DNA of 45,108 nt from Bradyrhizobium sp. WSM1743. GTDB lineage: Bacteria > Pseudomonadota > Alphaproteobacteria > Rhizobiales > Xanthobacteraceae. Below are positions 5,928 through 14,688 of the stretch, piece after piece (the first letter of the stretch is position 1; every line of letters begins with the position of its first letter). Made by a program: the position numbers and the translations under genes. A model generated the notes under the pieces. The model did no database searches. It was not told the origin of the DNA and saw only the letters and a list, made by a program, of their open reading frames with translations. Location: the NCBI RefSeq assembly GCF_000473065.1, contig NZ_AXAZ01000069.1, positions 1 to 45,108 of the forward strand, written 5' to 3'.

Positions 5928-8417
5928 TCACTGGAGGCCGGCGGAACTGCTGGTCGTCGACGAGGTCGCCAGCGTGCGCAGGCCGATTTGGAACATGAAC
6001 GCGTGGCTCAACGTGGGCGGTGCGGTGCCCGCGGAATAGCTATACGAAGTTACATAGTTCGCCGCCAGCACGAAGCAATCGTCGACATAGCCGGCACCGA
6101 GCACATACTGGTTGATCTTGTTGGCCTCGAGGTCCCAGCGCGCCGAGCCCGACACCACCCAGTTGGTCGCGATCTTGATCGAGCCCGAGGTCAGGATACC
6201 CTCGCGGCGGGTCAGATAGCCGAGCTCCGGCTGGGCTGCGTAATTGCCGTACAGCACGGCGACCGACCAGCGATTGAAGTTGGCGCGGCCTTCGGCCTCG
6301 AAACGCTGCACGTTCCAGGTCTGCTCGTCCATGCGGGAGCGGACGCTGAACGTGTAGGTGCTGTTGGGCGAGTAGCTGGCGCTCGCGACGTAATCGGACC
6401 GCGGCTTGTCGAGGCCGGAATCCAGGCCGGTATTGATGGTGTCCTGGACCGCGAAGGAGTTCAGGCCGAACAGGTGGTAGGACTGGCCGAACAGCACCTT
6501 GACCGCACCGCCCTTGTCGAACTGCGTGGTGGACTGCACGCCGACATTGGCGCGGCCACCGCCCTCGACGCGGTCGTAGCCAGAGAACTTGTCGACGCTG
6601 AACAGGTTCGAGGCGTCGAACACCATGCTCTGGGCGTCCTCGTTCGGCAGCTTGCCGGCATAGGTCTCGTTCGGCCGGATGATGATCTGCGCGATCGGCT
6701 CGACGGTGGTCGATCCCCAGGGCTGAATGTTGATGAAGGGATAGCGGTACTCCAGGCCCACGGTCGGCATCAGGCGGAACGCCTGGGTGTCGCCGACGGG
6801 CAGGTAGTTCGACACGCCGGGCTGGTTGGAGACCGAGGAGTTGATCGCGTCGGCGCGCAGGCTCGCGAACGGCGTCCAGATCTGGCCGAACGGATCGGTG
6901 AAGGATTTGCGCCACTGCGCTTCCGCCGTGAGGCGCGTGTAGGTGCCCGGGAAGCCGCGCAGCAGGCACTGCGAGGGCATGCGCGCCAGCGGATCGGCCG
7001 ACGCCGTAGTGCACAGGCCGTTGGTGTTGGCGACCGTCGTGATCGGATCGAACACCGCATCGTCACGCGACAGGTTCACGAAATTGGTCTTGTAGCTGAA
7101 CTCGCCGCCGAAGACGGGATAGTTGAGCACGTTGGAGTAGTCGATCACCGGATAGACGATCGGCACCTGGCTCTGGTTGCCGGAATAGCTCAGCCAGTAC
7201 ATCGTGCGCGCATCGAAGAAGCTGCGATTGCCGACGCCGGTCAGATAGAGCTGCGACAGCGCTTCCGTCGGCAGCAGCAGGAACGAGCCGAGCGGATCAC
7301 GGTACTGATAGAGCCGGTAGTCCGAGAAGAAATAGTAGTCGGACATCAGGACGCCGTCCCAGCCCCAGACCCATTTGTCGTTCAGCGCGAACTGGCCCTT
7401 GGTGTCGACGGCGCCGCGGAACTGGCGGTCGCCGGGCAGCCCGGCGAATGCTCCGGGATCGAGCTGGTCGATGCCGTAAGCGCGGATCTGGTAGGCGCCG
7501 TCGATCAGGCGCTGGCGGAATTCGCCCTGCAGCATGACGCCTTGCCGCGTCATGAAGCGGGGGGTGATGGTTGCGTCCATGTCGGGCGCGATCGCCCAAT
7601 AATAGGGAACCTCCACGCCGAAGCCCGTGTTCGTCGTGCCCGGGAAGTAGCCGGGCATCAGGAAGCCGGACTTGCGCTTCACGGTCGGGTCGGGGGTCGA
7701 GAAATAGGGCATGTAGGCGAGCGGCACGCCGAAGAATTCGAGCTGCGCCGTCTCGAAATACAGCATCTTCTCCTGCTGGTCGTGGATGATGCGCGCACCC
7801 TTGACCTGCCATAGCGGCGGCTTCTTCGGATCGTCCTTACACGGCGCGCAGGCGGTATAGACGCCGTTCTCGAACACCGTGTAGTTGCCGCTGGAGCGGT
7901 CGGCGCGGCTCGCGGCCATGCGGGTCTGGTCGGCGGTGTCCACGCGCAGCGAATCGACGAAACCGTCGCGGTAATCGTCGGAGAGATCCATGATCTCCGC
8001 ATAGGTGATCTTGCCGTCGGCATCCGTCATGCGGATGTTGCCTTCGGCATGCAGCCGCTTGGTCTTCTGGTCGTAGATGACCCGGTCGGCCTCGACGCTG
8101 GTGCCGTTGTAGAACAGCTGGACGTTACCGACCGCGGAGACGCGCGAATTGTTGTAGTCGTAATCGACCTCGGTCGCCTGAACCAGCATCTGGTTGTCGT
8201 TGGCCGCCTTCGGCGGCTTCGGACGCGGCGGCAGCGGATTGTAGGTGAAGCTCTGGGCCTGGGCCGGCGCCACGGCGGCAGCGTCGATCAACCCGCCGAG
8301 CGAGGCGGCGGCGACGACGGCAATCAGGAGCCTGCGGACGGACAAGCCGCACCCGTTCGCGCGCACCAATGTACGCCGCGTCAAACGAGACACGAGCCCT
8401 CGGTGGACGGCAGTCAC
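5928..8417 (-). CDS. lptD: LPS-assembly outer membrane protein LptD
   Basis: The product is 829 residues and forms the outer membrane barrel that, with LptE, inserts lipopolysaccharide into the outer leaflet. After a basic N-terminus there is a long signal segment ending near APAQAQ. An OstA/LptA-like jellyroll follows (VEADRVIYDQKTKRLHAEGN), then a long barrel rich in aromatic strands. The start is GTG at 8417. AGGAGG lies just upstream (8425-8430), and the GTG shares its first G with the TAG of lptG. The open frame reaches 8483, but that ATG lies inside lptG and lacks a ribosome site. Only a few cysteines (CAPC) are visible, so disulfide pairing may differ from E. coli. Confidence 0.93.
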   Translation of the reverse strand: MTAVHRGLVSRLTRRTLVRANGCGLSVRRLLIAVVAAASLGGLIDAAAVAPAQAQSFTYNPLPPRPKPPKAANDNQMLVQATEVDYDYNNSRVSAVGNVQLFYNGTSVEADRVIYDQKTKRLHAEGNIRMTDADGKITYAEIMDLSDDYRDGFVDSLRVDTADQTRMAASRADRSSGNYTVFENGVYTACAPCKDDPKKPPLWQVKGARIIHDQQEKMLYFETAQLEFFGVPLAYMPYFSTPDPTVKRKSGFLMPGYFPGTTNTGFGVEVPYYWAIAPDMDATITPRFMTRQGVMLQGEFRQRLIDGAYQIRAYGIDQLDPGAFAGLPGDRQFRGAVDTKGQFALNDKWVWGWDGVLMSDYYFFSDYRLYQYRDPLGSFLLLPTEALSQLYLTGVGNRSFFDARTMYWLSYSGNQSQVPIVYPVIDYSNVLNYPVFGGEFSYKTNFVNLSRDDAVFDPITTVANTNGLCTTASADPLARMPSQCLLRGFPGTYTRLTAEAQWRKSFTDPFGQIWTPFASLRADAINSSVSNQPGVSNYLPVGDTQAFRLMPTVGLEYRYPFINIQPWGSTTVEPIAQIIIRPNETYAGKLPNEDAQSMVFDASNLFSVDKFSGYDRVEGGGRANVGVQSTTQFDKGGAVKVLFGQSYHLFGLNSFAVQDTINTGLDSGLDKPRSDYVASASYSPNSTYTFSVRSRMDEQTWNVQRFEAEGRANFNRWSVAVLYGNYAAQPELGYLTRREGILTSGSIKIATNWVVSGSARWDLEANKINQYVLGAGYVDDCFVLAANYVTSYSYSAGTAPPTLSHAFMFQIGLRTLATSSTTSSSAGLQ

Positions 8418-9514
8418 TATCCGTCCTCCTGATAGAGCAAGGCCAAAAAGCCGGTGAGGCCGCCCACCACAACGGGCAACCACGCCGCAGCGATCGGATG
8501 CATCAACTCAGCCTTGCTCAAATCCTCAGTTACTTTCGACAGAACGTAGAGCAGAAAGCCTGCGCCCACGCCACTCAAAACCATCTTCTGCACGCCGCCC
8601 ATCCGGAAGAAGCGCAACGACACGGAGGCCGCGAGCATCACCATGGCCGCGAGCAAAAACGGCTGTGCCAGAAGCTTCTGATACTGGAGTCGGTATCCGG
8701 CTGTCGCGAAGCCCGAGCTTTCCGACGAGCGGATGTAGCTCGGTAGTTGCCAAAAGGACACAGTCTCAGGGGTGGAAAAGCTGTTGCGGACCTGCGCCTC
8801 GGTCAGCGTGGTCGGGATCTCCAGGCTGGCCTGGTCGATCGGCGGTGCGTCCAGCGAGAAGCGGCGGACGCCTTTGAACAGCCAGCGGCCGGCCTCGAGC
8901 GTCGCCTCGCGCGCCTCGACCCGCTCCTTGAAGTGCTGGTCCGGGTCGAACCGGAACAGCGTGAGCCCGGTGAGCCGGATACCCTGCTGCTCGCTGCGCG
9001 CCGCATTGATGATGGTCTGGCCGTCGTTGGTCACCTGATTGAGCCAGAAGCCGGAGGCGTCCTGGATGCCGCCGCCGGGCGCCGAGCCGAACAGCTCGGC
9101 TTCCATCCGCTTGGACAGCTCGCGCAAATTGGCCGACATCGGATTGTAGGCGACGGTGGCGATCACCCCGATCAAGAGCGCGCTGCCGAGCGCCGGCGAG
9201 ATGAACTGCCAGGCGGAGATGCCGGCAGCGCGCGCCACCACCAGCTCGAGCCGGCGGGAGAGGGCGAGATAGCAGGTCATGGCGCCGATCAGCATGCAGA
9301 ACGGCGTCAGCTTCTCCAAAAGCTGCGGCACCCGGAACAGCGAGGTCTCGGCCACCATGATCGCGGAGGCGGATGCCAGGCCTGAGGTCTTGCGCACCAT
9401 CTCGATGTAGTCGACCAGCACCAGCAGCAGGAAAATGCCACCGAAGACGCCGAGCGCCGCGACCACGAAGCGGCCGGCGAAATAGCGCCCGAGTGTGTTG
9501 GTGAGCATGCTCAT
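8417..9514 (-). CDS. lptG: LPS export ABC transporter permease LptG
   Basis: This 365-residue inner membrane protein forms the LptB2FG extractor together with LptF. Three N-terminal membrane helices lie at about 15-35, 60-85 and 98-120. A periplasmic beta-jellyroll domain spans about 130-265, and three C-terminal helices follow. The coupling-helix region contains LALSRRLELVVARAAGIS, where the Glu and Arg residues contact the LptB ATPase. LptB is not in the window. Its ATG overlaps the lptF stop by four bases (ATGA) and its TAG overlaps the lptD GTG by one. Confidence 0.94.
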   Translation of the reverse strand: MSMLTNTLGRYFAGRFVVAALGVFGGIFLLLVLVDYIEMVRKTSGLASASAIMVAETSLFRVPQLLEKLTPFCMLIGAMTCYLALSRRLELVVARAAGISAWQFISPALGSALLIGVIATVAYNPMSANLRELSKRMEAELFGSAPGGGIQDASGFWLNQVTNDGQTIINAARSEQQGIRLTGLTLFRFDPDQHFKERVEAREATLEAGRWLFKGVRRFSLDAPPIDQASLEIPTTLTEAQVRNSFSTPETVSFWQLPSYIRSSESSGFATAGYRLQYQKLLAQPFLLAAMVMLAASVSLRFFRMGGVQKMVLSGVGAGFLLYVLSKVTEDLSKAELMHPIAAAWLPVVVGGLTGFLALLYQEDG

Positions 9515-10680
9515 GCGGTGGCCGGACGTCCGAACAGCCGCGCGATCCGTGCGTTCGACCTGTTGATGGCCTCCATCAGGCCAGGCGGCGGCTCGACCAC
9601 GACGCCGCCGATGATCATGGCGAGCCCGATCCCGATCGCGCCCACGACCATCGCATATTGGGCCAGCACCGCGCCCGGCGATTTCACCGCCATCACCGAA
9701 CAGGCGAAGCCGGCCATGCGCAGGCCGAACACCGCGACGATCGAGGAGGCGATCGAGAAATTGCGGCTCTGGCGCGTGGTGCGAGGCGCCCCCAGGAATG
9801 CGAAGGTCAGCACGGCAAAGGCGAACGGATAGATCGGCGCCAGGATGCCGTCATGCAGGGCCGAGCGGAACTGGCCGGGAATCTGCTTGTAGACGGGGTC
9901 GTTCTCTGACGGCGAGAACAGCTCCCACAGATAGCGCTCGCGGATGCCGAGGGTGACGTCGCGGCCCTGGTTGGAGAACTTCGACATATCGAAGCCGTAG
10001 CGGCCGAACGCCACCAGCGCAGGATCGCGCTTGCCCGCCTCGAAGCGCTGGAGATTGCCGGTCTCCAGCACCAGGAACGAGCCGGTCTCGTTCTTCACGA
10101 CCTCGCCGTGCTCGGCGACGATCGAGACGCGCTCGTTCGGATCGCGGCGGTCGTCGATGAAGATGCCGGCGAGAATGCCGCCGGGCAGGCGCTCGCGGAT
10201 CCGGATCGTCAGGTTCCTGTCGAGCTGGGCGAAGCGACCGGGCTGCAGGATGTTGGTGAGCACGTCGGCGGTGATCTCGGCGTCCCACTGCTTGATCCGC
10301 CGCATGCCGTCGGGGGCGAGATAGGCCGCGATGAAGGCGACCAGCAACGCCACCACGCAGGTGGCGTAGAAGAACGGATAGAACAGCCGGAACGGCGAGA
10401 AGCCGGCGGCATTCATCACGATGATCTCGGAATCGGTCGCGAGCTTGTTCAGCGTGTGCGAAATCGCGATCATCAGCGCGATCGGCGAGATGATCAGGAC
10501 CAAGGCCGGAATCACGAGGCTGGTGATGCCGAGGAAGGTGAGGATGGTCTGACCCTGGCTCGTCATCAGGTCGATGCCGCGCAACGCCTGCGTAATCCAG
10601 ATCACGCCGGTGAGGCTGACCAGGACCAGCGCAAACGACGCCAGCGTCGTGCGGAAGATATACCTATCGATCGACCCCAT
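9511..10680 (-). CDS. lptF: LPS export ABC transporter permease LptF
   Basis: This 389-residue partner of LptG starts MGSIDRYIFRTTLASF, the usual first helix of the YjgP/YjgQ family. It has six predicted membrane segments in two groups of three around a periplasmic domain (about 135-270). The cytoplasmic loop NKLATDSEIIVMNAAGFSP corresponds to the coupling helix that docks on LptB. It is the first gene of a minus-strand train lptF-lptG-lptD-surA-pdxA-rsmA that runs more than 7.6 kb with overlaps at most junctions. The whole unit is probably driven from the 10681-11017 gap. Function is fairly certain from both sequence and order. Confidence 0.93.
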   Translation of the reverse strand: MGSIDRYIFRTTLASFALVLVSLTGVIWITQALRGIDLMTSQGQTILTFLGITSLVIPALVLIISPIALMIAISHTLNKLATDSEIIVMNAAGFSPFRLFYPFFYATCVVALLVAFIAAYLAPDGMRRIKQWDAEITADVLTNILQPGRFAQLDRNLTIRIRERLPGGILAGIFIDDRRDPNERVSIVAEHGEVVKNETGSFLVLETGNLQRFEAGKRDPALVAFGRYGFDMSKFSNQGRDVTLGIRERYLWELFSPSENDPVYKQIPGQFRSALHDGILAPIYPFAFAVLTFAFLGAPRTTRQSRNFSIASSIVAVFGLRMAGFACSVMAVKSPGAVLAQYAMVVGAIGIGLAMIIGGVVVEPPPGLMEAINRSNARIARLFGRPATA

Positions 10681-11017
10681 GCGCTATCGCACGAATTCCC
10701 ACCAAGCCCCAATGTCGACCAGAATTCCGGCGGTCCAACCAATCCCCGTCAGGGGATCCCCAAGGTCGGCCAACAGCCCTTCCGGCGGTTCATTCTCTCA
10801 CTACCATCCCTTTGATCCGTCAACAAAATGGCTGCCCCATGGCACCCTCATTACATGGTTAATATTTCGGTCGTTGTGGCCCCGCGGCCACGGCGGCGCT
10901 TGGCATCGGGCGGGCCGCTGGCCCATAGTGGGGGAAGCCTCAGTGAATCGCCGTTCAGCCGGTTTGTGACTGGAACTCCCGAACGACGAAAAGCCCCATG
11001 TTTTGGAGGAGTTATCC
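10681..11017. other. Divergent intergenic region lptF / pepA
   Basis: These 337 bp must hold the promoters of the lptF train (leftward) and of pepA (rightward). The pepA ribosome site is GGAGGAG at 11005-11011. An AT-richer patch (10845-10875, CATTACATGGTTAATATTTC) is the best promoter-like stretch. I see no clear operator, terminator or RNA. Confidence 0.4.
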
Positions 11018-12517
11018 ATGTCCGATGCCATCAAGGTCGGCTTTGTCCCGTTGTCTGCCGCCCCCCGTGGCATCCTGGTCGTGTTTTGCGACGATGGCCT
11101 GAAGCTCGGCCCGGCGACGGCCAAGGCGCTGGGTGGCGCCGTCGACCTCGTGAAGCGCGCGGCTACTGCCGCCGCCTTCAAAGGGAAAAGTGGCGCCGCG
11201 CTGGACATTCTGGCGCCCGAGGGGGTGAAGGCGACCCGGCTGATCGTGATCGGCGCCGGCAAGGCGACCGGCCTGAAGGCGAATGATCTCCTTAAATTCG
11301 GCGGGGTGGCCGCGAGCAAGCTGCCCGCTGGCACCAGCGCCATGACCATCATGGCGGAGCTGCCTGATGGCGCCATGACGAGCGAGCAGGCGGTTGCGGT
11401 CGCCTCGGGCCTGCGACTCCGCGCTTACAAGTTCGATCGCTACAAGACCAAGAAGAAGGACGGCGAGGAGGGCGGCGCGCGTGCCGACGTCTCGCTCGCG
11501 GTCGGCGATGCCGGTGCTGCGAAGAAGGTGTTTGCCTCGGCCGGCCACGTCATCGATGGCGTGGTCATTGCGCGCGACCTCGTCAACGAGCCACCGAACG
11601 TGCTTTTCCCCGAGGAATTCGCGCGAAGAGCCAGTCAGCTCCGCAAGTTCGGCGTCAAGGTCGACGTGCTCGACGTCAAGGCGATGCAGAAGCTCGGCAT
11701 GGGCGCGCTGCTCGGCGTCGGCCAGGGCTCGGCGCGGCCGAGCCGCACCGTGATCATGCGCTGGGATGGCGGCAAGAAGGACGAGGCACCGGTCGCCTTC
11801 GTCGGCAAGGGCGTCTGCTTCGACACCGGCGGCATCTCGATCAAGCCGGCCGGCAGCATGGAGGACATGAAGGGCGACATGGGAGGCGCAGCCTGCGTCG
11901 TCGGCCTGATGCATGCGCTCGCCGCGCGCAAGGCGAAGGTCAACGCGGTCGGCGCCATCGGCCTCGTCGAGAACATGCCGGACGGCAACGCGCAGCGGCC
12001 GGGCGACATCGTCACCTCGATGTCCGGTCAGACCATCGAGATCATCAACACCGACGCGGAGGGCCGCCTCGTGCTGGCCGACGTGCTCTGGTACGTCGCC
12101 AAGAAGGTGAAGCCGAAATTCATGGTCGATCTGGCGACGCTGACCGGCGCGATCATGGTGGCGCTCGGCACCGAGCATGCCGGCATGTTCTCCAACAACG
12201 ACGAGCTTGCCGACCGGCTGCTCACGGCCGGCATCGAGAGCGGGGAGAAGGTCTGGCGGATGCCGCTCGGCCCCGAATACGACAAGCTGATCGATTCCCA
12301 GTTTGCCGACATGAAGAACACCGGCGGCCGCCATGGCGGTTCGATCACGGCAGCGCAGTTTCTCCAGCGCTTCGTCGACGGGGTGCCCTGGGCGCATCTC
12401 GACATCGCCGGCACCGCCATGGGCGCGCCGAAGACCGACATCAACCAGAGCTGGGGAAGCGGCTACGGCGTCCGCCTGCTCGATCGCCTGGTCGCCGACC
12501 ATTACGAGCGCAAATGA
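11018..12517 (+). CDS. pepA: Leucyl aminopeptidase (M17 family)
   Basis: This 499-residue cytosolic metallopeptidase removes N-terminal Leu and other residues from peptides and works as a hexamer with two metal ions. The C-terminal catalytic domain has GKGVCFDTGGISIKPAGSM, then DMGGAA and the M17 signature NTDAEGRLVLADVL, which supply the Lys, Asp and Glu metal ligands. The N-terminal macro-like domain is divergent, as usual. The start at 11018 is fixed by GGAGGAG seven bases upstream. A TTG five codons earlier overlaps that site. holC follows after six bases, an arrangement also found in gammaproteobacteria (pepA-holC). Confidence 0.95.
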   Translation: MSDAIKVGFVPLSAAPRGILVVFCDDGLKLGPATAKALGGAVDLVKRAATAAAFKGKSGAALDILAPEGVKATRLIVIGAGKATGLKANDLLKFGGVAASKLPAGTSAMTIMAELPDGAMTSEQAVAVASGLRLRAYKFDRYKTKKKDGEEGGARADVSLAVGDAGAAKKVFASAGHVIDGVVIARDLVNEPPNVLFPEEFARRASQLRKFGVKVDVLDVKAMQKLGMGALLGVGQGSARPSRTVIMRWDGGKKDEAPVAFVGKGVCFDTGGISIKPAGSMEDMKGDMGGAACVVGLMHALAARKAKVNAVGAIGLVENMPDGNAQRPGDIVTSMSGQTIEIINTDAEGRLVLADVLWYVAKKVKPKFMVDLATLTGAIMVALGTEHAGMFSNNDELADRLLTAGIESGEKVWRMPLGPEYDKLIDSQFADMKNTGGRHGGSITAAQFLQRFVDGVPWAHLDIAGTAMGAPKTDINQSWGSGYGVRLLDRLVADHYERK

Positions 12518-12523
12518 CCTGAC

Positions 12524-12976
12524 ATGACTGAAGTGCTGTTCTACCATCTGCAAAACATGACGGTGGAGAATGTGTTGCCGCCGCTTCTCGAGAAATCGCT
12601 CGAGCGCGGCTGGCGTGTCGTGGTGCAGTCGACCTCGGAGGAGCGCGCCGATGCGCTCGACGGGCATTTGTGGACCTATCGCGACGATTCCTTCCTGCCG
12701 CACGCGACATGGCGCGCGAACGATGCCGCCGATCAGCCGATCGTGCTGGCGATCGAGGGCGGCAATCCCAACGGTGCCAATGTCCGCTTCCTGATCGACA
12801 ATGCCGCGCTGCCGGAGGACGCACAGGGCTATGAGCGCATGGTGCTGCTGTTCAACGGCGATGACCCGGACGCGCTTGCGCTCGCCCGCACGGCCTGGAC
12901 GGATTGCAAGGCGAAGGGATTTGATGTCACCTATTGGCAGGCCGATGAGCGTGGCCGGTGGCAGAAGCGCAATTAG
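12524..12976 (+). CDS. holC: DNA polymerase III chi subunit
   Basis: This 150-residue protein starts MTEVLFYHLQNMTVENVLPP, the typical start of alphaproteobacterial HolC. It contains GWRVVVQSTSEERADALDGHLWTYRD, matching the chi family LDxxLWT region. Chi links the clamp loader to single-stranded DNA-binding protein during replication. The middle part FLPHATW and the C-terminal segment with the GDDPDALA loop are also typical. It starts six bases after pepA and is probably cotranscribed with it. No psi partner (HolD) is present, as in other alphaproteobacteria. Confidence 0.92.
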   Translation: MTEVLFYHLQNMTVENVLPPLLEKSLERGWRVVVQSTSEERADALDGHLWTYRDDSFLPHATWRANDAADQPIVLAIEGGNPNGANVRFLIDNAALPEDAQGYERMVLLFNGDDPDALALARTAWTDCKAKGFDVTYWQADERGRWQKRN

Positions 12977-13095
12977 CCGCAATTAATGATAATTTGCACT
13001 TTTCGGGCGATGCTGGCTTCGGCCACCTTCGTGCCGCAAAGGGATGTTGGGACAATCGCTTAGGGCTGGTCCTTCACGCGGGGAATTAGTTTATC

Positions 13096-13626
13096 GTGCG
13101 ACATCAAAAGCTTCCCGGCTCGCTCATGATTGCGTTGGCTGCCGTAGCACCGCTGCTCGCGGGCTGTTCGGGCGGGACCGATCTGTTGTCGAAGGACGCC
13201 GAATGGTTTCAGAGACCCGGCCGTCTCTTCATCAAGAACATCTCGATCGAATCGCCGCCGCTGACTCCTGACAAGCCCGTAGGACCCGAGGACCTCGTCA
13301 GCGCCGACGGCGCCTGTCCCGGCATGGCGCCGCCGCCCGGACCGGCCGATGCCAATGCCTCGACGACGGCACCCGCGCCGGTCGGCGGCACGGTCGCGCT
13401 CGGCCACACTGAATGCGACGTGGTACGCGGCATCGGCGCGCCTTCGAGCGTCAACCTCTCCAACGACGCCATCGGCCGCCGCGTTGCCGTCGTCACCTGG
13501 ACCACCGGCCCGCGCGCCGGCATCTACACGTTCACGTCCGGCCGCCTGTCCTCGATCGAAGGCAATCCCGAGCCGCAACCGACGCCGAAGGCGGCGAAGC
13601 CGAAAGCGAAGAAGAAGTCGGCGTAA
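13096..13626 (+). CDS. Small lipoprotein, hypothetical
   Basis: This 176-residue protein starts at GTG 13096. The signal peptide MRHQKLPGSLMIALAAVAPL is followed by the lipobox LLAGC, with the lipidated cysteine at 24. The next residues are SGG, which favours outer membrane sorting. A Pro/Ala/Thr-rich stretch (about 75-100) precedes a small domain GHTECDVVRGIGAPSSVNLS. The tail is a Pro/Lys-rich run ending KPKAKKKSA that could contact peptidoglycan or the membrane. The GHTECDVV...G.P half resembles the SmpA/OmlA (BamE-like) turn where a Cys-Asp-Val-Val is followed by G-x-P, but the match is weak. A role in envelope maintenance is inference only. No strong ribosome site is visible. Confidence 0.75.
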   Translation: MRHQKLPGSLMIALAAVAPLLAGCSGGTDLLSKDAEWFQRPGRLFIKNISIESPPLTPDKPVGPEDLVSADGACPGMAPPPGPADANASTTAPAPVGGTVALGHTECDVVRGIGAPSSVNLSNDAIGRRVAVVTWTTGPRAGIYTFTSGRLSSIEGNPEPQPTPKAAKPKAKKKSA

Positions 13627-13651
13627 AGGGGAGCGCGCGGACGCGGCTCTG

Positions 13652-14572
13652 TTAGGTCTGACGGCTGCTTTTCGCGATGTGCTGCCAAAACGCCTCGGCG
13701 GCCTGTGCCAGGCGAAGCTTCGGCCGGAATACATGGATCTCGATCGGCACGCACCATTCCGGTCCGCCTGCGGCGACGATCTCGCCCGAGGCGAGCTGAT
13801 CGGCGATCAGGCTTTCCGGCAACCACGCCATGCCGCGGCCGGCCTGGACCATCGTCACCAGCAGCTTTGCGAGGTGAGAGGTGAAGGCTGCGCGCAGATG
13901 CGCGTCCAGCGGCGAGGTCGCGCGTACGGCCTCGAGGATTCGTCCCATGCCCGATTCAGGGCGGAAGCTCAGGAAGGGGACCGGCGCGGCTGCCGTGCCA
14001 GGCAGCTTGAAACGTGGCTTGCGGCTTCGACCCGACATCGGCACCGATGCTGGAATGAGCCTGTCGTCCCCGACATGCAGCGAGCGGAAATGCGACGGCG
14101 CCAGCGCCGTGGCCGCCGACGGGTGGTAATGGCAGAGCAGGAAATGCGCATCGCCGGCCAGCAATATCCGCTCGCAGGCCTCCATGTGATTGGCGACGAG
14201 CTGCACGTTCGGCACGAACGATAGCTTGGTCTCGATGCCGCGCAGCCAGTCGGGAAAGAAGGTCAGCGACAGCGCGTTGGTCGATGCGAATTTCAGCACG
14301 TCGGACGCGCCGCGGGCCCGCTCCTGAGCGTCGAGCCGACCGGCGGAGAGCCGGCGCAGGACGTCCTCCGCGGTCTCGCGAAACCCTTCGCCGGCCGCTG
14401 TGAGATTGACGCTGTGAGTGGTGCGATCCAGCAGCGGCGCGCCGGTCCAAACCTCGAGCGCCTGGATTCTGCGGCTCAGCGCCGGCTGCGAGCAATTGCG
14501 CTGCTCTGCCGCCCGCGAGAAGCTGCGTGTCGTCGCCACCGCGATGAAATCGTGCAGCCAGTTGATCTCCAT
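13652..14572 (-). CDS. LysR-family transcriptional regulator (HypT-like)
   Basis: The protein is 306 residues. N-terminal residues 1-60 form a winged helix-turn-helix (MEINWLHDFIAVATTRSFSR, then SQPALSRRIQALE). This wording is typical of the HypT/YjiE subgroup. The ligand-binding domain runs from about 90 to 300. The start at 14572 is preferred over upstream ATGs because it begins the canonical LysR helix. The gene is divergent from the leuCD-like cluster, with a perfect palindrome of LysR type (14592-14610) between them. It therefore probably controls that cluster in response to its substrate or a breakdown product. Confidence 0.88.
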   Translation of the reverse strand: MEINWLHDFIAVATTRSFSRAAEQRNCSQPALSRRIQALEVWTGAPLLDRTTHSVNLTAAGEGFRETAEDVLRRLSAGRLDAQERARGASDVLKFASTNALSLTFFPDWLRGIETKLSFVPNVQLVANHMEACERILLAGDAHFLLCHYHPSAATALAPSHFRSLHVGDDRLIPASVPMSGRSRKPRFKLPGTAAAPVPFLSFRPESGMGRILEAVRATSPLDAHLRAAFTSHLAKLLVTMVQAGRGMAWLPESLIADQLASGEIVAAGGPEWCVPIEIHVFRPKLRLAQAAEAFWQHIAKSSRQT

Positions 14573-14591
14573 TCCGAGGCCTCCGGATCGC

Positions 14592-14610
14592 TTATGCAAG
14601 CTCTGCATAA
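14592..14610. promoter_or_regulatory. LysR-type operator palindrome (T-N11-A)
   Basis: TTATGCA (14592-14598), a five-base spacer, then TGCATAA (14604-14610) form a perfect 7-bp inverted repeat. Its centre fits the LysR rule T-N11-A (T at 14595, A at 14607). It lies 20 bp before the regulator ATG and 79 bp before the leuC-like ATG, the normal place for an autoregulating, divergently activating LysR site. Confidence 0.75.
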
Positions 14611-14688
14611 CGATATCAGAACACGACATTGGATTTCCAGTGCCGCGGGCGGCACGGTGCGGCGAGTCTTCTCTGGGAGGAAAGCGCG

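Noticed and set aside
5892..7814. 640-codon open frame on the plus strand opposite lptD
   Set aside because: It lies antisense to a clear lptD. Its composition (Arg/Ala/Gly/His-rich, few aromatic residues) is that of a mirror frame in GC-rich coding DNA, with no domain and no ribosome site.
11012..12982. 656-codon open frame on the minus strand opposite pepA and holC
   Set aside because: It is the antisense of two certain genes. The product is rich in Arg, His and Asp with no family resemblance.
14629..14688. N-terminal extension of the leuC-like gene
   Set aside because: The upstream ATG at 14629 adds an unusual Cys/Arg-rich tail and lacks a ribosome site, while GGGAGGAAA precedes 14689.
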